A stretch of 60,335 nucleotides of DNA from Acidaminococcales bacterium (GCA_031290885.1 JAISLQ010000037.1:1-60335), one strand, 5' to 3'. Shown: positions 43,028 to 56,353, numbered from the stretch's first letter. Made by a program: numbers and translations. Notes: generated by a model from the sequence alone, not told the origin.

Positions 43028-45304
43028 GTGTTTAAAAACGCGGTCAAACATATCGCCGGCCCTGCCTGGGACAAATACATTTATCGCTCGCTGCTGTTTT
43101 TGGCCTTCAGCCTGAACGTCAGCACGGCGGCGGGCAGCGTTGCGCTCGCGCTTTCGGCGGCGCTGGTTTTGGCTAAGCTGCGCGCCGCGCGGGCGGCGTT
43201 TGCCTGCGACAGGAAATTCCTATATGCGTTCGGGCTTTTTTTTCTGGTTTTGGCCTTCTCCTCCCTAACGGGGGTAAACGCGCCGGACAGCGCGCGCCGG
43301 ACTTTTTCGCTTTTTTGCCGGAGCGGGCCTTTTTTTCTTTTGGCGGCTTTCGCCTGCGGCCGGGAGAAGGCCGTTAAGATTTTCCTCGCGGCGGCGGCGG
43401 GGCTTTTGTGCACCGATATTTATGTAATAGCCAGTTTCGGCGGCGGGAAAGCGTCCGGCTTGTTCAAGTCGCCCATGAGCCTGGCCGGCCTCTTGCAACT
43501 GATGCTGCCGGTGCTCGCGGCGGCGGCCGTAAGCGGCGGGCGGGCGGCTTTCAAGCGGCGGGCGTTCTGCGGGGCGGTTTTTGTTTTGTCGGCGGCGGCG
43601 CTGTTTTATAATGGGATTTTCGGCGCCTGGGTCGCCGTATTGTTTTCTCTGGCGCTTTATTTTTTCCTGCGGCGCAAAAAAGCCCAAGCCATATGTTTGA
43701 GCTTGTGCGTTACGGCGGCCGCAATCGGCGGCGTTTACGCTTTCGCGCCGGCGGCGCGAGAAAGAATGGACGCCATAGCCGCCGGACGGGACCCTTCCAT
43801 GCTGGAACGCTTTTGCCTTTGGGAGAGCGCGGCAAACATGCTGAAGGACTACCCCCTGCTGGGCGTGGGGCCAGGCAATTTCGGACGGCTTTATGCGGCG
43901 CGCTATATCTTGCCGGATGCGAAGGAGCCTTGCCTAAAGCACGCGCACAACGACTTTTTACAGATGGCCGCCGAAACCGGCGTTATGGGCCTGGCGGCTT
44001 TTATTTATCTTTTTTACGTTATTTTGCGCCTCAACCTTGCCCGGTATCGCCAGGAAAAGGAAAATTTCCTTGCTTTGGGCGCTTTTCTCGCAACGGCCGG
44101 TTTTTTGGCGCATGGGCTGACGGAATTTAATTTTGGCAATTCCGCCGTGACCAGGCTGTTTTGGCTGCTGCTGGGCCTTTCGCAGGCCGCGCGCGGCGAA
44201 GAAAAGGGCGCGGCGGGAAAGGCTCCCTTGCCGCCGCCGCCGGAAAAAGTACGGCATATCCTGCTCATAAAACTCATGCATTTTGGCGACGTGTTGTTGG
44301 CCACCCCGGTTCTGTCCACCCTGAAAATGAACTATCCGCATGCCCTGGTTGACGTTTTGGTATACGGCGGCACGGACGACGTATTGGCGGCAAACGGCGC
44401 GGCAAACAACATTTGGCGCGTTGACCGCGGCTTGAAGCGCAAGGGGCTGAAGGCGCAAATCGCCGGGGAAAAGGCGCTGTTTGACAAGGTGCGTTCCACG
44501 CGTTACGATATAATCATAAATCTTTCCGACCGCTGGCGCGGCGGACTTTACTGCCGCCTTCTCAAACCCGCCTTCAGCATCGGCTTTAATGAGGGGCGGC
44601 GCTCCCGACTTTTGTGGGGCGCCTGCCATGCCGTGCTGGTGGACAGGATAAATCACGGCGAGCAGCACACGGTATTGAACGATCTCAGTGTCCTTGCCCC
44701 TTTGCGGCTAAAACAGCGTTCGGAAGAAGTAGTTATGGCTTACCGGCCGGCCGACCTTGAACACTTTGAAACCATAAGCCGGCGAGAGAATCTTGGCGGT
44801 TATGTGCTTATCCAGCCTACGGCGCGCTGGGCATTTAAAACTTGGTCAACCGCCGGGTTTAGCCAATTGATTGACTATTTGAACGCGCGCGGCCAAACCG
44901 TGGTGCTGACGGCGGGAAAAGCGGAAAATGAAATCGCCATGGTCAAAGAGATCATCGCCGGCTGCGCCGAGGGCGCAAAGATCGTTAATCTGGCCGGCCA
45001 GCTGACCTTGACGCAACTGGCGGTCTTTATTGAAAAAGCCGAACTGTTTTTAGGCGTGGATTCTGTTCCCATGCACATCGCGGCGGCGCTAAAAACGCCC
45101 ATGGTCGTGCTTTTCGGTCCCAGCAACCTCAAACAGTGGTACCCCTGGCAAGCAGAACATACCCTCCTCTGGGCGGGCGACTACCGCTCCCTGCCGCGCG
45201 TCGGCGAAGTGGACACCAACACAAACGAGCGTTATCTTTACGCGATACCGGCCAAAGACGTGATAGAAGCGGTCGCCTGCCGGCTGGACAAAGGGCGGAC
45301 TTGA
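43028..45304 (+). CDS. O-antigen ligase/polymerase domain fused to family 9 glycosyltransferase
   Basis: A 758-residue fusion. Residues about 15-390 are hydrophobic, with many membrane spans, and include a Wzy_C/WaaL-like loop: MLKDYPLLGVGPGNFGRLYAA, then KHAHNDFLQMAAETGVMGLAAFIYLFY. From about residue 406 a soluble GT9 domain begins (HILLIKLMHFGDVLLATPVL). It continues with YDIIINLSDRWRGG, VLIQPTARWAFKTW and FLGVDSVPMHIAAALKTPMVVLFGPSN, the heptosyltransferase/WaaQ fold. Such domains assemble and ligate LPS or O-glycan; here they are one polypeptide. GTG start behind AAGGGAG. Both parts look complete, so it is a genuine fusion and not a frameshift artefact. Confidence 0.83.
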   Translation: MFKNAVKHIAGPAWDKYIYRSLLFLAFSLNVSTAAGSVALALSAALVLAKLRAARAAFACDRKFLYAFGLFFLVLAFSSLTGVNAPDSARRTFSLFCRSGPFFLLAAFACGREKAVKIFLAAAAGLLCTDIYVIASFGGGKASGLFKSPMSLAGLLQLMLPVLAAAAVSGGRAAFKRRAFCGAVFVLSAAALFYNGIFGAWVAVLFSLALYFFLRRKKAQAICLSLCVTAAAIGGVYAFAPAARERMDAIAAGRDPSMLERFCLWESAANMLKDYPLLGVGPGNFGRLYAARYILPDAKEPCLKHAHNDFLQMAAETGVMGLAAFIYLFYVILRLNLARYRQEKENFLALGAFLATAGFLAHGLTEFNFGNSAVTRLFWLLLGLSQAARGEEKGAAGKAPLPPPPEKVRHILLIKLMHFGDVLLATPVLSTLKMNYPHALVDVLVYGGTDDVLAANGAANNIWRVDRGLKRKGLKAQIAGEKALFDKVRSTRYDIIINLSDRWRGGLYCRLLKPAFSIGFNEGRRSRLLWGACHAVLVDRINHGEQHTVLNDLSVLAPLRLKQRSEEVVMAYRPADLEHFETISRRENLGGYVLIQPTARWAFKTWSTAGFSQLIDYLNARGQTVVLTAGKAENEIAMVKEIIAGCAEGAKIVNLAGQLTLTQLAVFIEKAELFLGVDSVPMHIAAALKTPMVVLFGPSNLKQWYPWQAEHTLLWAGDYRSLPRVGEVDTNTNERYLYAIPAKDVIEAVACRLDKGRT

Positions 45305-45500
45305 AGGCCGCGCGCGGTTTGGGGTTTGCAACTGTCACGGTATATTGGGCAAAGCATTTTGGTTCTTTCCCGATCCAGTTGAAAAATGGACAAGCCGGAT
45401 TTTCATTGACTGGCGGGCAGCAGTTTGCAGGCGACCGGCAAAGGGATTTTCAGCTTTAAGGGGGAAAGAGCCAACATTTTTGGCGAAAGAGGCAAAAACG

Positions 45501-48500
45501 ATGCGAGAAAATCCCGGCGCGCCGGCAGAAGAAATGTTCCGCACAGGCCTGGACGTGGGATCGACCACCGTCAAACTGGCCGTGATCGATAAAAACGACA
45601 AGCTGATTTTCCAGCTCTACCGGCGGCATCTGTCAGATGTGCGCCAGACGCTGGACGGGCTTTTTCAGGAGGCGGCCGCCAAATTTGGCGAAAGGCGGAC
45701 GACGCTCGCAATCGCCGGTTCGGGCGGCATGGCCCTTGCGGAACCGCTGGGGGGGGCATTTATCCAGGAAGTGGTGGCAGGCGCCGAGGCAATACGGCAT
45801 TATCTGCCCGATACGGATGTTGCGATCGAGTTGGGCGGCGAAGACGCCAAACTTACGTTTTTCGACGCCGGCGTCGACCAGCGCATGAACGAAACCTGCG
45901 CCGGCGGTACGGGCGCGTTTATCGACCAGATGGCTTCCTTTTTGTCAACAGACCCCTCCGGGCTGGACGCGCTGGCGGCAAGGCATCGCGCCATTTATCC
46001 GATAGCCGCGCGCTGCGGCGTTTTTGCGAAAAACGACATACTGCCGCTTTTAAACGAAGGCGCGGCCAAAGAGGACATAGCCGTATCGATTTTGCAGGCG
46101 GTGGTTGACCAGACCATCGGCGGCCTGGCCTGTGGGCGCGCTATCCGCGGCCGGGTCGTTTTTTTGGGCGGGCCGCTGTATTTTTTGCCGCAGCTGCGCG
46201 AACGCTTTATCAAAACCCTCAAACTGTCGCCAGGCGACTTTATCTGTCCCAAGGAAGCGCCTTATTTCGTGGCGCTGGGCGCGGCTTTGTATTCCAAGAA
46301 AAACTGCCCGGAAACTTTTTCCGGGCTGGCCGCCCGCTCCGCGCGGTTGGCCGCCGCCGGCGGCCAACCGGAGATGCGCCCTTTGCCGCCGCTTTTTGAA
46401 AATATTGAAGACCTTCGGATTTTTCAGCAGCGCCATGCGCTGGCCACTCTGCCCAAAGTAGGCTGGCCGGCCGACGGGAAAGTATTTATTGGCTTTGACG
46501 CCGGCTCCACCACCACCAAGGCGGTGGTGATAGACGAAGACGGGGGGCTTGTCCACTTTAGTTACGGCTCCAACCTCGGTTCCCCCCTGCAGTCCGTCAT
46601 GAACGCTCTCTCCGAGATATACCGCCTCATGCCGCGCGCCGTCACGGTCGCCAAAGCCGGCGTTACTGGTTACGGCGAAGGCCTGGTGAAGGCGGCGCTG
46701 AACATAGACGTCGGTGAAGTGGAAACCGTGGCGCATTATAAAGCGGCGGCCTTTTTCGCCCCTGACGTCAGTTTCATCATTGATATCGGCGGACAGGACA
46801 TCAAATGCCTGTCGGTAAAAAACGGGCTTATCGACCGCCTGATGCTTAACGAAGCCTGCTCCTCCGGCTGCGGTTCTTTCCTTGAGACGTTCGCCAAAAC
46901 GCTCAGCCTTGACGCGCCCGGCTTCGCTAAAGCGGCTCTTTTCGCGGCGCAGCCTATGGATCTTGGCTCGCGCTGCACTGTCTTTATGAACTCCAAGGTG
47001 AAGCAGGCGCAAAAAGAAGGGGCATCGGTCGGCGACATATCGGCCGGCCTTTCCTATTCCGTTGTCCGCAACGCCCTTTACAAAGTCATACGCATAGCGA
47101 ACGCGGAAGAACTTGGCGACAAGGTCGTCGTGCAGGGCGGCGCCTTTTTAAACGATGCCGTGCTGAGGGCTTTTGAGCTGTCCATAAACCGCCATGTCGT
47201 AAGGCCGGATATCTCGGGGCTGATGGGCGCTTTCGGCGCGGCTCTTTTGGCGCGGGAAGAATATAGGGTGTCGCCCCAGCCCTCCGTCATGATCGGGAAG
47301 GACGCGCTCTTGTCCTTTAGCGTAAAGGTAAAAAGCAGCCGCTGCCACCGCTGCGCCAACCGCTGCCTGCTGACCATAAACAGTTTCCCCGACGGGCGCC
47401 GCTACATATCGGGCAACCGGTGCGAACGCGGCTCGGGCGGCGAGGAGACGCAAAATCCTTTGAGCGCCCTGGCCGACAAATCAAGCATAGCCAGCCATCT
47501 GGCCAAACTGCCGGTAATCGGCGGCCTGGCCGGGCAATCGCCCAAGCCGCCGCCGACCCTGCCCAATCTTTACAAATGGAAATATGAGCGCCTGTTTGAT
47601 TTCTACAAGCAAAGCGAAACGGAAAAAACGCGCGGCCGCGTGGGGCTGCCGCGGGTACTGAGCTTTTATGAGCTTTATCCTTTCTGGTTTACGTTTTTTG
47701 ACGCGCTCGGCCTGAAAGTGGAACTTTCGCCGCCCTCTTCCAAAGAGATGCTCAGCCGCGCGCTCGACACCATACCTTCGCAAACCGTCTGCTATCCGGC
47801 TAAATTGGCGCACGGGCACATAACGGAGCTGGCCAGGAAAAAAATCGACTTTATTTTTTATCCCTGCCTGCCTTTTTCCCCGCCCGCCGACTATCGCACG
47901 GACGGCAGCTATAATTGCCCGCTCGTTACCTCTTACGCCGAAGTCTTGCGCCTCAACATCGACCTTTTGCGCGAATGTGGCGTTAAATTTGTCGCCCCTT
48001 TCCTTGATCTCGGCAATCACGGCCACGTGGCCGAAACCTTGCGCAAAGAACTTGGTTTTTTGCCCCTTTTGGCCGCCAGGGAAGTGGAAGCCGCCTTAAA
48101 GAAAGCTTACGGGGCGCAGCATAAATTTTGGGACGACGTCCGGCAAGCCGGCGAGCGGGCGCTTGACTACCTGGCGAATTCCGGGCGGACGGGCGTTGTG
48201 CTGGCCGGGCACCCTTACCACCTTGACCCGCAAGCGCATCACGGCATACCGGACATCATCACCGCCAATGGCCTGGCCGTGCTGACCGAAGATTCCATCG
48301 CGCACAAAGGCGGGGCGGACATGTCGCTGCGCGTGGTGGATCAGTGGGTATACCATTCGCGCCTTTATAAAAGCGCCGATTACGTCGCTAAATGCGACAA
48401 TTTGGAAATAGTCAACCTCGTATCTTTCGGTTGCGGCATAGACGCGGTTTGCTCCGATCAGGTCGCCGAAATAATTGAAGCGGCCGGCAAAGTCTATACG

Positions 48501-49847
48501 GCCATTAAAATTGACGAAGGGGACAACCTTGGCGCCGCCCGCATCAGGATAAGGTCCCTGCTGGCCGCCGTGAAGGAAAGGCGGCGCACCGCCAGAAAAA
48601 ATTCCCGCCCGGAGACGTATAAATATACCCCCGCCGCCCTGACGAGCCGAAAAGACCTTTCCCGCTATACCCTGCTCGCGCCGCAAATGTCGCCGGCCCA
48701 CTGGCAATTTATGGAACCGGTTATGGCCACGGCCGGCTACCAGGTCAAAGTCCTGCCCGAAGTCAGCCGTGAAGCGGTGGAAACGGGACTGCGCTATGTA
48801 AACAATGACGCCTGCTATCCGGCGATTGTATCCATCGGGCAGGTCATTCACGCCCTGCAGAGCGGGCAGCACGACCTTGGCCGGACAGCGGTGCTGATGT
48901 CGCAGACCGGCGGCGGCTGCCGCGCCAGCAACTATGTGGCTTTCCTGCGCCGCGCTCTCTTATTGTCTGGACTGGAACGGATACCGGTGATTCCCGTCGG
49001 CATGGTCGCCAAAAAAAATGAAATGGCCCTTAGGCTGACGCCCTGGCTTTTGAACAAACTGACTTACGGCTTGTTATACGGCGATATGCTGCAAAGATTG
49101 CTTCTCGCTTCCCGCCCTTACGAAAACGATGGGGGTTCGGCGCAAAAACTCTACGGCCTCTGGGCAAAAAAGGCGGAAAAATCCATCCTGATGGCCGATC
49201 GGAAAATTTTCGCGCAAGACATGCGATCCATGGTGGAAGATTTCGCCGCCCTTGGCCTGCGCCCGCCCTCAAAGCCAAAAGTAGGGATAGTGGGAGAAAT
49301 CCTGATCAATTTTCACCCGGACGCCAACAACCGGGTCGTTTCGCTGGTGGAAGCGGAAGGCGGCGAAGCCTGCCTGCCGGAATTGTCCGATTTTGTCCTT
49401 TACTGCCTTTATGATCATGTTTTCCAGGCGGATGAATTGGGGTACGGCAAAATAAAAAAATGGATTTGCGAATACCTGAGCGCGTTTATTGAAAAAAGGC
49501 GCGACAGCATGCGGGATGCTCTCAGCGGCTACCCGCGCTTCGGGCAGATTAAAAAATTCGCCGGGCTTGTCAACATCGGCAAAAAGATCCTTTCGCTCGG
49601 CAACCAGAGCGGCGAAGGCTGGTGCCTTGCCGCCGACATGGCGGCGATGCTCGAAAGCGGCGTCAGCGGGGTGCTTTGCCTCCAGCCTTTCGGCTGTTTG
49701 CCCAACCATATCACAGGCAAAGGGGTGATCAAAGAACTCAAGCGCCTTTACCCCGGCGCCAATCTGGCGGCTTTGGACTACGATGCGGGAACCAGCGAAG
49801 TCAACCAGCTTAACCGCATAAAACTTCTTATGTCAAGCGTCTCATAA
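45501..49847 (+). CDS. Giant BadF/HgdC-type activase fused to HgdB-like 2-hydroxyacyl-CoA dehydratase modules
   Basis: A 1448-residue protein. Two BadF/BadG/HgdC ATPase modules occur. The first (about 14-300) has GLDVGSTTVKLAVID, IELGGEDAKLTFF and NETCAGGTGAFIDQM. The second begins at about 330 with GFDAGSTTTKAVVID, DIGGQDIKCLSV and NEACSSGCGSFLETF. A cysteine cluster CHRCANRC follows near residue 615, then DUF2229/HgdB-like parts (from about 720: FYELYPFWFTFFDALGL). Further HgdB-like segments follow (QTGGGCRASNYVAFLRRALL; CLQPFGCLPNHITGKG). The activases drive an ATP-dependent electron into a dehydratase-type Fe-S centre. The family is widespread in anaerobes; its substrate is unknown. ATG 45501 (AGAGG upstream) chosen over the open frame from 45345. 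Confidence 0.88.
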   Translation: MRENPGAPAEEMFRTGLDVGSTTVKLAVIDKNDKLIFQLYRRHLSDVRQTLDGLFQEAAAKFGERRTTLAIAGSGGMALAEPLGGAFIQEVVAGAEAIRHYLPDTDVAIELGGEDAKLTFFDAGVDQRMNETCAGGTGAFIDQMASFLSTDPSGLDALAARHRAIYPIAARCGVFAKNDILPLLNEGAAKEDIAVSILQAVVDQTIGGLACGRAIRGRVVFLGGPLYFLPQLRERFIKTLKLSPGDFICPKEAPYFVALGAALYSKKNCPETFSGLAARSARLAAAGGQPEMRPLPPLFENIEDLRIFQQRHALATLPKVGWPADGKVFIGFDAGSTTTKAVVIDEDGGLVHFSYGSNLGSPLQSVMNALSEIYRLMPRAVTVAKAGVTGYGEGLVKAALNIDVGEVETVAHYKAAAFFAPDVSFIIDIGGQDIKCLSVKNGLIDRLMLNEACSSGCGSFLETFAKTLSLDAPGFAKAALFAAQPMDLGSRCTVFMNSKVKQAQKEGASVGDISAGLSYSVVRNALYKVIRIANAEELGDKVVVQGGAFLNDAVLRAFELSINRHVVRPDISGLMGAFGAALLAREEYRVSPQPSVMIGKDALLSFSVKVKSSRCHRCANRCLLTINSFPDGRRYISGNRCERGSGGEETQNPLSALADKSSIASHLAKLPVIGGLAGQSPKPPPTLPNLYKWKYERLFDFYKQSETEKTRGRVGLPRVLSFYELYPFWFTFFDALGLKVELSPPSSKEMLSRALDTIPSQTVCYPAKLAHGHITELARKKIDFIFYPCLPFSPPADYRTDGSYNCPLVTSYAEVLRLNIDLLRECGVKFVAPFLDLGNHGHVAETLRKELGFLPLLAAREVEAALKKAYGAQHKFWDDVRQAGERALDYLANSGRTGVVLAGHPYHLDPQAHHGIPDIITANGLAVLTEDSIAHKGGADMSLRVVDQWVYHSRLYKSADYVAKCDNLEIVNLVSFGCGIDAVCSDQVAEIIEAAGKVYTAIKIDEGDNLGAARIRIRSLLAAVKERRRTARKNSRPETYKYTPAALTSRKDLSRYTLLAPQMSPAHWQFMEPVMATAGYQVKVLPEVSREAVETGLRYVNNDACYPAIVSIGQVIHALQSGQHDLGRTAVLMSQTGGGCRASNYVAFLRRALLLSGLERIPVIPVGMVAKKNEMALRLTPWLLNKLTYGLLYGDMLQRLLLASRPYENDGGSAQKLYGLWAKKAEKSILMADRKIFAQDMRSMVEDFAALGLRPPSKPKVGIVGEILINFHPDANNRVVSLVEAEGGEACLPELSDFVLYCLYDHVFQADELGYGKIKKWICEYLSAFIEKRRDSMRDALSGYPRFGQIKKFAGLVNIGKKILSLGNQSGEGWCLAADMAAMLESGVSGVLCLQPFGCLPNHITGKGVIKELKRLYPGANLAALDYDAGTSEVNQLNRIKLLMSSVS

Positions 49848-51191
<1,344 letters not shown>

Positions 51192-51193
51192 GC

Positions 51194-53119
51194 ATGGAGA
51201 AAAAAAATATCCGCGACATTGCGGTAAAAGGCAAAAAAGTAATAGTGCGCGTGGACTATAACGTGCCGATAAAATCCGGCGCGATAACCGACGACACGCG
51301 GATAGTGAAATCGTTGCCGACCATAAATTATCTGCTTGAGGCGGGCGCGGCGGTAATCCTGATGACCCATCTGGGCCGGCCTAAGGGCAAACCCGACCAG
51401 GCGTTTACCGTCAGGCCGGCGGCGGAACGGCTGCAGCAACTGCTGGGAAAAAAGGTGCTGTTTGTGCCCGACTGCATCGGCGCGGCGGCGGAAGAAGCCG
51501 CCGCAAGGCTGCGGCCCGGCGAAATATTGATGCTGGAAAACCTGCGCTTTTACGCGCAGGAAGAAAAAAACGAACCGGAATTTTCCGAAAAACTGGCTAA
51601 ATTGGCAGACATTTATGTCAATGACGGCTTTGGCGTCTCCCACAGGGCGCATGCCTCGGTTGACGGCATTACCCGGTTTTTGCCGAGCGTCGCCGGCTTT
51701 TTGCTGGAACGCGAGATAAATTTTCTCGGCAAGGCGCTGGAACATCCCACGCGGCCGTTTGCCGCCATTCTCGGCGGCGCGAAGGTATCCGACAAAATAG
51801 GGGTCATTGCCAGCCTTCTGAACAAAGCCGACAAGATACTTATCGGCGGCGGCATGGCCAACACTTTCTTGGCAGCGCTCGGCTATGACATGCAAAAATC
51901 TTTGGTGGAAAGCGACAAAATTGGCTACGCCAAAGAGCTTTTGGCGCAAGCCGAAAAGAGCGGCGTTGAGTTTTTGCTGCCAACGGACGTAGTGGCGGCG
52001 GATCGCTTCGCCGACGGCGCGGCGCGCGAAAATTGCGCGGCGGACAGGATCAGGGAAGGCTGGATGGCGCTTGACATCGGCGAAAAGACTTGCGAGCTTT
52101 TTGCGGCCGCCTTAAAGGACGCGCGGACAATCGTCTGGAACGGCCCGATGGGCGTTTTTGAGATGGACGCTTTTTGCGCCGGCACGGAAAAGGTGGCCAA
52201 AGCGGTAGCGGCGTCCGCCGCCGTGAGCATAGTCGGCGGCGGCGATTCGGTCGCGGCCATTGAAAAATTAGGCCTTGCCGCTGACATAACGCACATTTCC
52301 ACCGGCGGCGGCGCTTCGCTTGAATATCTGGAAGGAAAAACTCTGCCGGGGGTCGCCGCTTTGGACGATCTGCGCCGCCCCTTGATCGCCGGCAACTGGA
52401 AAATGCACAAAACGGTGAGCGAGGCGGTAGCTTTAGCGGAAGAAATAGCGCGCCTTACGGCGGGAGTGGAAGCGGAAATAGCCATATTCCCGCCTTTTAC
52501 GGCGTTAGAAAGCGTAGCCGAAGCCATTGACGGGCGGCATGTCGGCTATGGCGGGCAGGATTTGCATTATGAAGACAAAGGCGCTTTTACCGGCGCGGTG
52601 TCAGGCCCCATGCTTTCAGACATAGGCTGTCAGTATGTGTTGGTAGGCCATTCCGAGCGGCGGCATATTTTCGGCGAGACCGACGCCATAAGCGGCGACA
52701 AAGTCCGGGCCGCGCTGCGCAACGGCCTGACGCCGGTGCTTTGCGTGGGCGAGCGGGAGACGGAGCGGGCAAAAGGCGAAACGGCGGCGGTTATAGAAAG
52801 GCAGCTGGCGGCCGGTCTGTCCGCGCTGGAAAAACAGGCCGAGTTGCCGGCGATGGTGGCTTATGAGCCGGTCTGGGCCATTGGCACAGGCAAGACGGCC
52901 AGCCCTGCCGACGCCGACGAAGTATGCGGCCGCATCCGCGCTTGGATAGCCGCCAATTTTGGCGAGAAAGCCGCGCGCTTTGCCAGGATACTTTACGGCG
53001 GCAGCGTTAATGAAAAAAACATAAAAGCGCTTATGGACACGGACAACATAGACGGTGTGCTGGTAGGCGGCGCCAGCCTGTCCGCCGGCGGGTTCGCCGC
53101 GATCGCGCGCTATAAATAG
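51194..53119 (+). CDS. pgk-tpi: Phosphoglycerate kinase-triosephosphate isomerase fusion
   Basis: A 641-residue bifunctional glycolytic enzyme. Residues 1 to about 393 are phosphoglycerate kinase: [44 protein letters not shown] and [13 protein letters not shown]. From residue 397 a complete triosephosphate isomerase follows: [10 protein letters not shown], the catalytic histidine in [14 protein letters not shown], the glutamate in [13 protein letters not shown] and YGGSVNEKN. The join ([13 protein letters not shown]) has almost no linker and no stop or frameshift. PGK-TIM fusions are known, for example in Thermotoga. It starts three bases after gap and is nine bases before gpmI, so it is certainly in that operon. 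Both active sites look intact. Confidence 0.95.
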   Translation: MEKKNIRDIAVKGKKVIVRVDYNVPIKSGAITDDTRIVKSLPTINYLLEAGAAVILMTHLGRPKGKPDQAFTVRPAAERLQQLLGKKVLFVPDCIGAAAEEAAARLRPGEILMLENLRFYAQEEKNEPEFSEKLAKLADIYVNDGFGVSHRAHASVDGITRFLPSVAGFLLEREINFLGKALEHPTRPFAAILGGAKVSDKIGVIASLLNKADKILIGGGMANTFLAALGYDMQKSLVESDKIGYAKELLAQAEKSGVEFLLPTDVVAADRFADGAARENCAADRIREGWMALDIGEKTCELFAAALKDARTIVWNGPMGVFEMDAFCAGTEKVAKAVAASAAVSIVGGGDSVAAIEKLGLAADITHISTGGGASLEYLEGKTLPGVAALDDLRRPLIAGNWKMHKTVSEAVALAEEIARLTAGVEAEIAIFPPFTALESVAEAIDGRHVGYGGQDLHYEDKGAFTGAVSGPMLSDIGCQYVLVGHSERRHIFGETDAISGDKVRAALRNGLTPVLCVGERETERAKGETAAVIERQLAAGLSALEKQAELPAMVAYEPVWAIGTGKTASPADADEVCGRIRAWIAANFGEKAARFARILYGGSVNEKNIKALMDTDNIDGVLVGGASLSAGGFAAIARYK

Positions 53120-53128
53120 GAGAAAGCC

Positions 53129-54664
53129 ATGAACAAAAAAAAGCCGCTTCTTTTGGTGATCATGGACGGGTTCGGCTTGCGGGAGTCGAAAGAATACAAC
53201 GCGGTAAAGCTTGCCGCAACGCCTTGCCTGGACAAGCTTTGCGCAGAATATCCGCATACCGGCCTGATCGCCTCCGGCACGGACGTCGGGCTGCCGGAGG
53301 GGCAGATGGGCAACTCGGAAGTCGGGCATTTGAACATCGGTTCCGGCCGCATAGTTTACCAGGAACTGACGCGGATATCCAAGGCGATAAAAGACGGCTC
53401 CTTTTTTGAAAATCAAGTGCTGCTGTCCGCGTTGCGGCAGGTCAAAGAAAAAGGGTCCTTTCTGCATCTTATCGGGCTTTTGTCCGATGGCGGCGTACAC
53501 AGCCATATTGAGCATCTTTTCGCCCTCCTCAAACTGGCGAAAAAAGAAAAAGTGGGAAAAGTATGCGTCCACGCCCTGTTGGACGGGCGCGACACGCCGC
53601 CGCAAAGCGGGATAGGATTTGTCGAAAGGTTGGAAGCTGAACTCAAGGCGACGGGCATAGGCGAGATAGCGACGGTAGCGGGACGGTATTACGCTATGGA
53701 CCGCGACAATCGCTGGGAACGGGTGGAAAAAGCTTACCGCGTCCTGGCGCTGCGCGAGGGCGGGACGGCCGAAAACGCGGCCTCGGGCGTTAACGCCTCT
53801 TACGCGGCCGGCCTGACGGACGAATTCGTCCTGCCGTTTCGGATGGACGCCGGTTCCTTTGGCGGGATAAAGGCGGATGACGGAGTTGTATTTTATAATT
53901 TCCGGGCGGACAGGGCGCGGGAAATCACCCGCGCCCTCGCTTTGCCGGATTTTTCGGCGTTTCCCCGCCCCAACGGCCTCCTGCCGGCCAATTACGTCTG
54001 CATGACCGAATATGACGCTACCTTCCCTTTCCCGGTCGCTTTTGCGCCTGAGGACATAAAGGCGACGCTGGGCGAAGTGCTGGCCGGCTGCGGGCTGAAG
54101 CAGCTCAGAATGGCCGAGACGGAAAAATACGCCCATGTTACCTTCTTTTTCAACGGCGGCGTGGAAACGCCCAATAAAGGGGAAGACCGGGTGCTTGTCC
54201 CTTCGCCCAAGGTCGCGACTTATGATCTCAAACCGGAAATGAGCGCGCCCATAGTAACCGAAAAAGCGTTGGAACTGATCGCGCAGGATTTGTATGACGT
54301 TATCATCATAAATTACGCCAACTCCGACATGGTGGGACATACCGGCGTGCTGGACGCCGCGATAAAGGCGGTGGAGACGGTGGACAGGTGCGTGGGCGCG
54401 CTGGTCGGGGCGGTTGTCGCCAAAGGGGGCGTAGCCTGCATTACCGCCGACCACGGCAACGCCGAGCAGATGCGCGAAGAGGGCGGCACTGAGCCGCATA
54501 CCGCGCACACAACTAACAAAGTGCCCTTTATTCTCGTTGGCGGCGAATACAAAGGCGCAAAACTGCGGGAAGGGATACTGGCGGACATCGCCCCAACCAT
54601 GCTCCAGATCCTGGGAATAGAAAAACCGGCGCAAATGACGGGGGAAAGCCTGATCGTCAGTTGA
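53129..54664 (+). CDS. gpmI: 2,3-bisphosphoglycerate-independent phosphoglycerate mutase
   Basis: A 511-residue manganese-dependent mutase of the alkaline phosphatase superfamily. [14 protein letters not shown] opens the phosphatase domain. Ser63 in [17 protein letters not shown] forms the phospho-serine. [17 protein letters not shown] lies in the transferase domain, and [14 protein letters not shown] supplies metal ligands. Length matches GpmI. It follows the fusion gene by nine bases with TAGGAGA. A GC hairpin with TTTTT follows the stop. Confidence 0.96.
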   Translation: MNKKKPLLLVIMDGFGLRESKEYNAVKLAATPCLDKLCAEYPHTGLIASGTDVGLPEGQMGNSEVGHLNIGSGRIVYQELTRISKAIKDGSFFENQVLLSALRQVKEKGSFLHLIGLLSDGGVHSHIEHLFALLKLAKKEKVGKVCVHALLDGRDTPPQSGIGFVERLEAELKATGIGEIATVAGRYYAMDRDNRWERVEKAYRVLALREGGTAENAASGVNASYAAGLTDEFVLPFRMDAGSFGGIKADDGVVFYNFRADRAREITRALALPDFSAFPRPNGLLPANYVCMTEYDATFPFPVAFAPEDIKATLGEVLAGCGLKQLRMAETEKYAHVTFFFNGGVETPNKGEDRVLVPSPKVATYDLKPEMSAPIVTEKALELIAQDLYDVIIINYANSDMVGHTGVLDAAIKAVETVDRCVGALVGAVVAKGGVACITADHGNAEQMREEGGTEPHTAHTTNKVPFILVGGEYKGAKLREGILADIAPTMLQILGIEKPAQMTGESLIVS

Positions 54665-54690
54665 CCGCCGCTTGCGGCGGCGGCGTTTTT
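54665..54690 (+). terminator. Probable terminator after gpmI
   Basis: CCGCCG (54665-54670) can pair with CGGCGG at 54678-54683, or CCGCCGC with GCGGCGG at 54674-54680, directly followed by CG/CGGCG and TTTTT (54686-54690). It lies at the end of the gap-gpmI unit and separates it from eno. Confidence 0.6.
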
Positions 54691-54782
54691 GCGGGGCAAA
54701 GCGCTTTGCGCTTGGAACTTCCAATGCCGGATCTGCCTTTGCGGACGACTTGCCTTCCCTGTCCCCTCAATGAGGCGCCGCT

Positions 54783-54811
54783 TTGCCCGGCAAAAGAGGG
54801 GAAATTATAGT
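54783..54811 (+). promoter_or_regulatory. Probable sigma-A promoter of eno
   Basis: TTGCCC (54783-54788), 17 bases and TATAGT (54806-54811) in the 247-base gap before eno. A hairpin GGCCGGC/GCCGGCC (54864-54881, loop ATGG) lies in the predicted leader just before the ribosome site, and a 14-base palindrome GCAAAGCGCTTTGC is at 54696-54709. Confidence 0.5.
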
Positions 54812-54860
54812 TTGCGGCCGGGCAAGCTTTTAAAATCTTCGGCGCAAGCGCGCCGGATAG

Positions 54861-56201
<1,341 letters not shown>

Positions 56202-56262
56202 CCGCGGGACATAAAAAGGCCGCGCCGCCAAGTTTTACGATAGTTTATTTTCCTTCAATGGC

Positions 56263-56274
56263 GGGGGGGGGGGG
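56263..56274 (+). repeat. Tract of 12 guanines before the nucleoside hydrolase gene
   Basis: An uninterrupted run of 12 G lies 80 bases before the likely start of the next gene. An ATG at 56258 reads through the tract in frame with the hydrolase, but it has no ribosome site. Homopolymers of this length are prone to slippage. Confidence 0.8.
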
Positions 56275-56353
56275 CAGGCGGCGGAATCGACAATTTTCTT
56301 GCCGCGCCGAGGGAAGCACAAGCCGGCTATATGGCAGGAATGAGGTGTATAGA

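Noticed and set aside
56212-56242. Possible second sigma-28 promoter (TAAA ... TTACGATA) before the nucleoside hydrolase
   Set aside because: The spacing between the elements is 19 bases, too long for a sigma-28 promoter.
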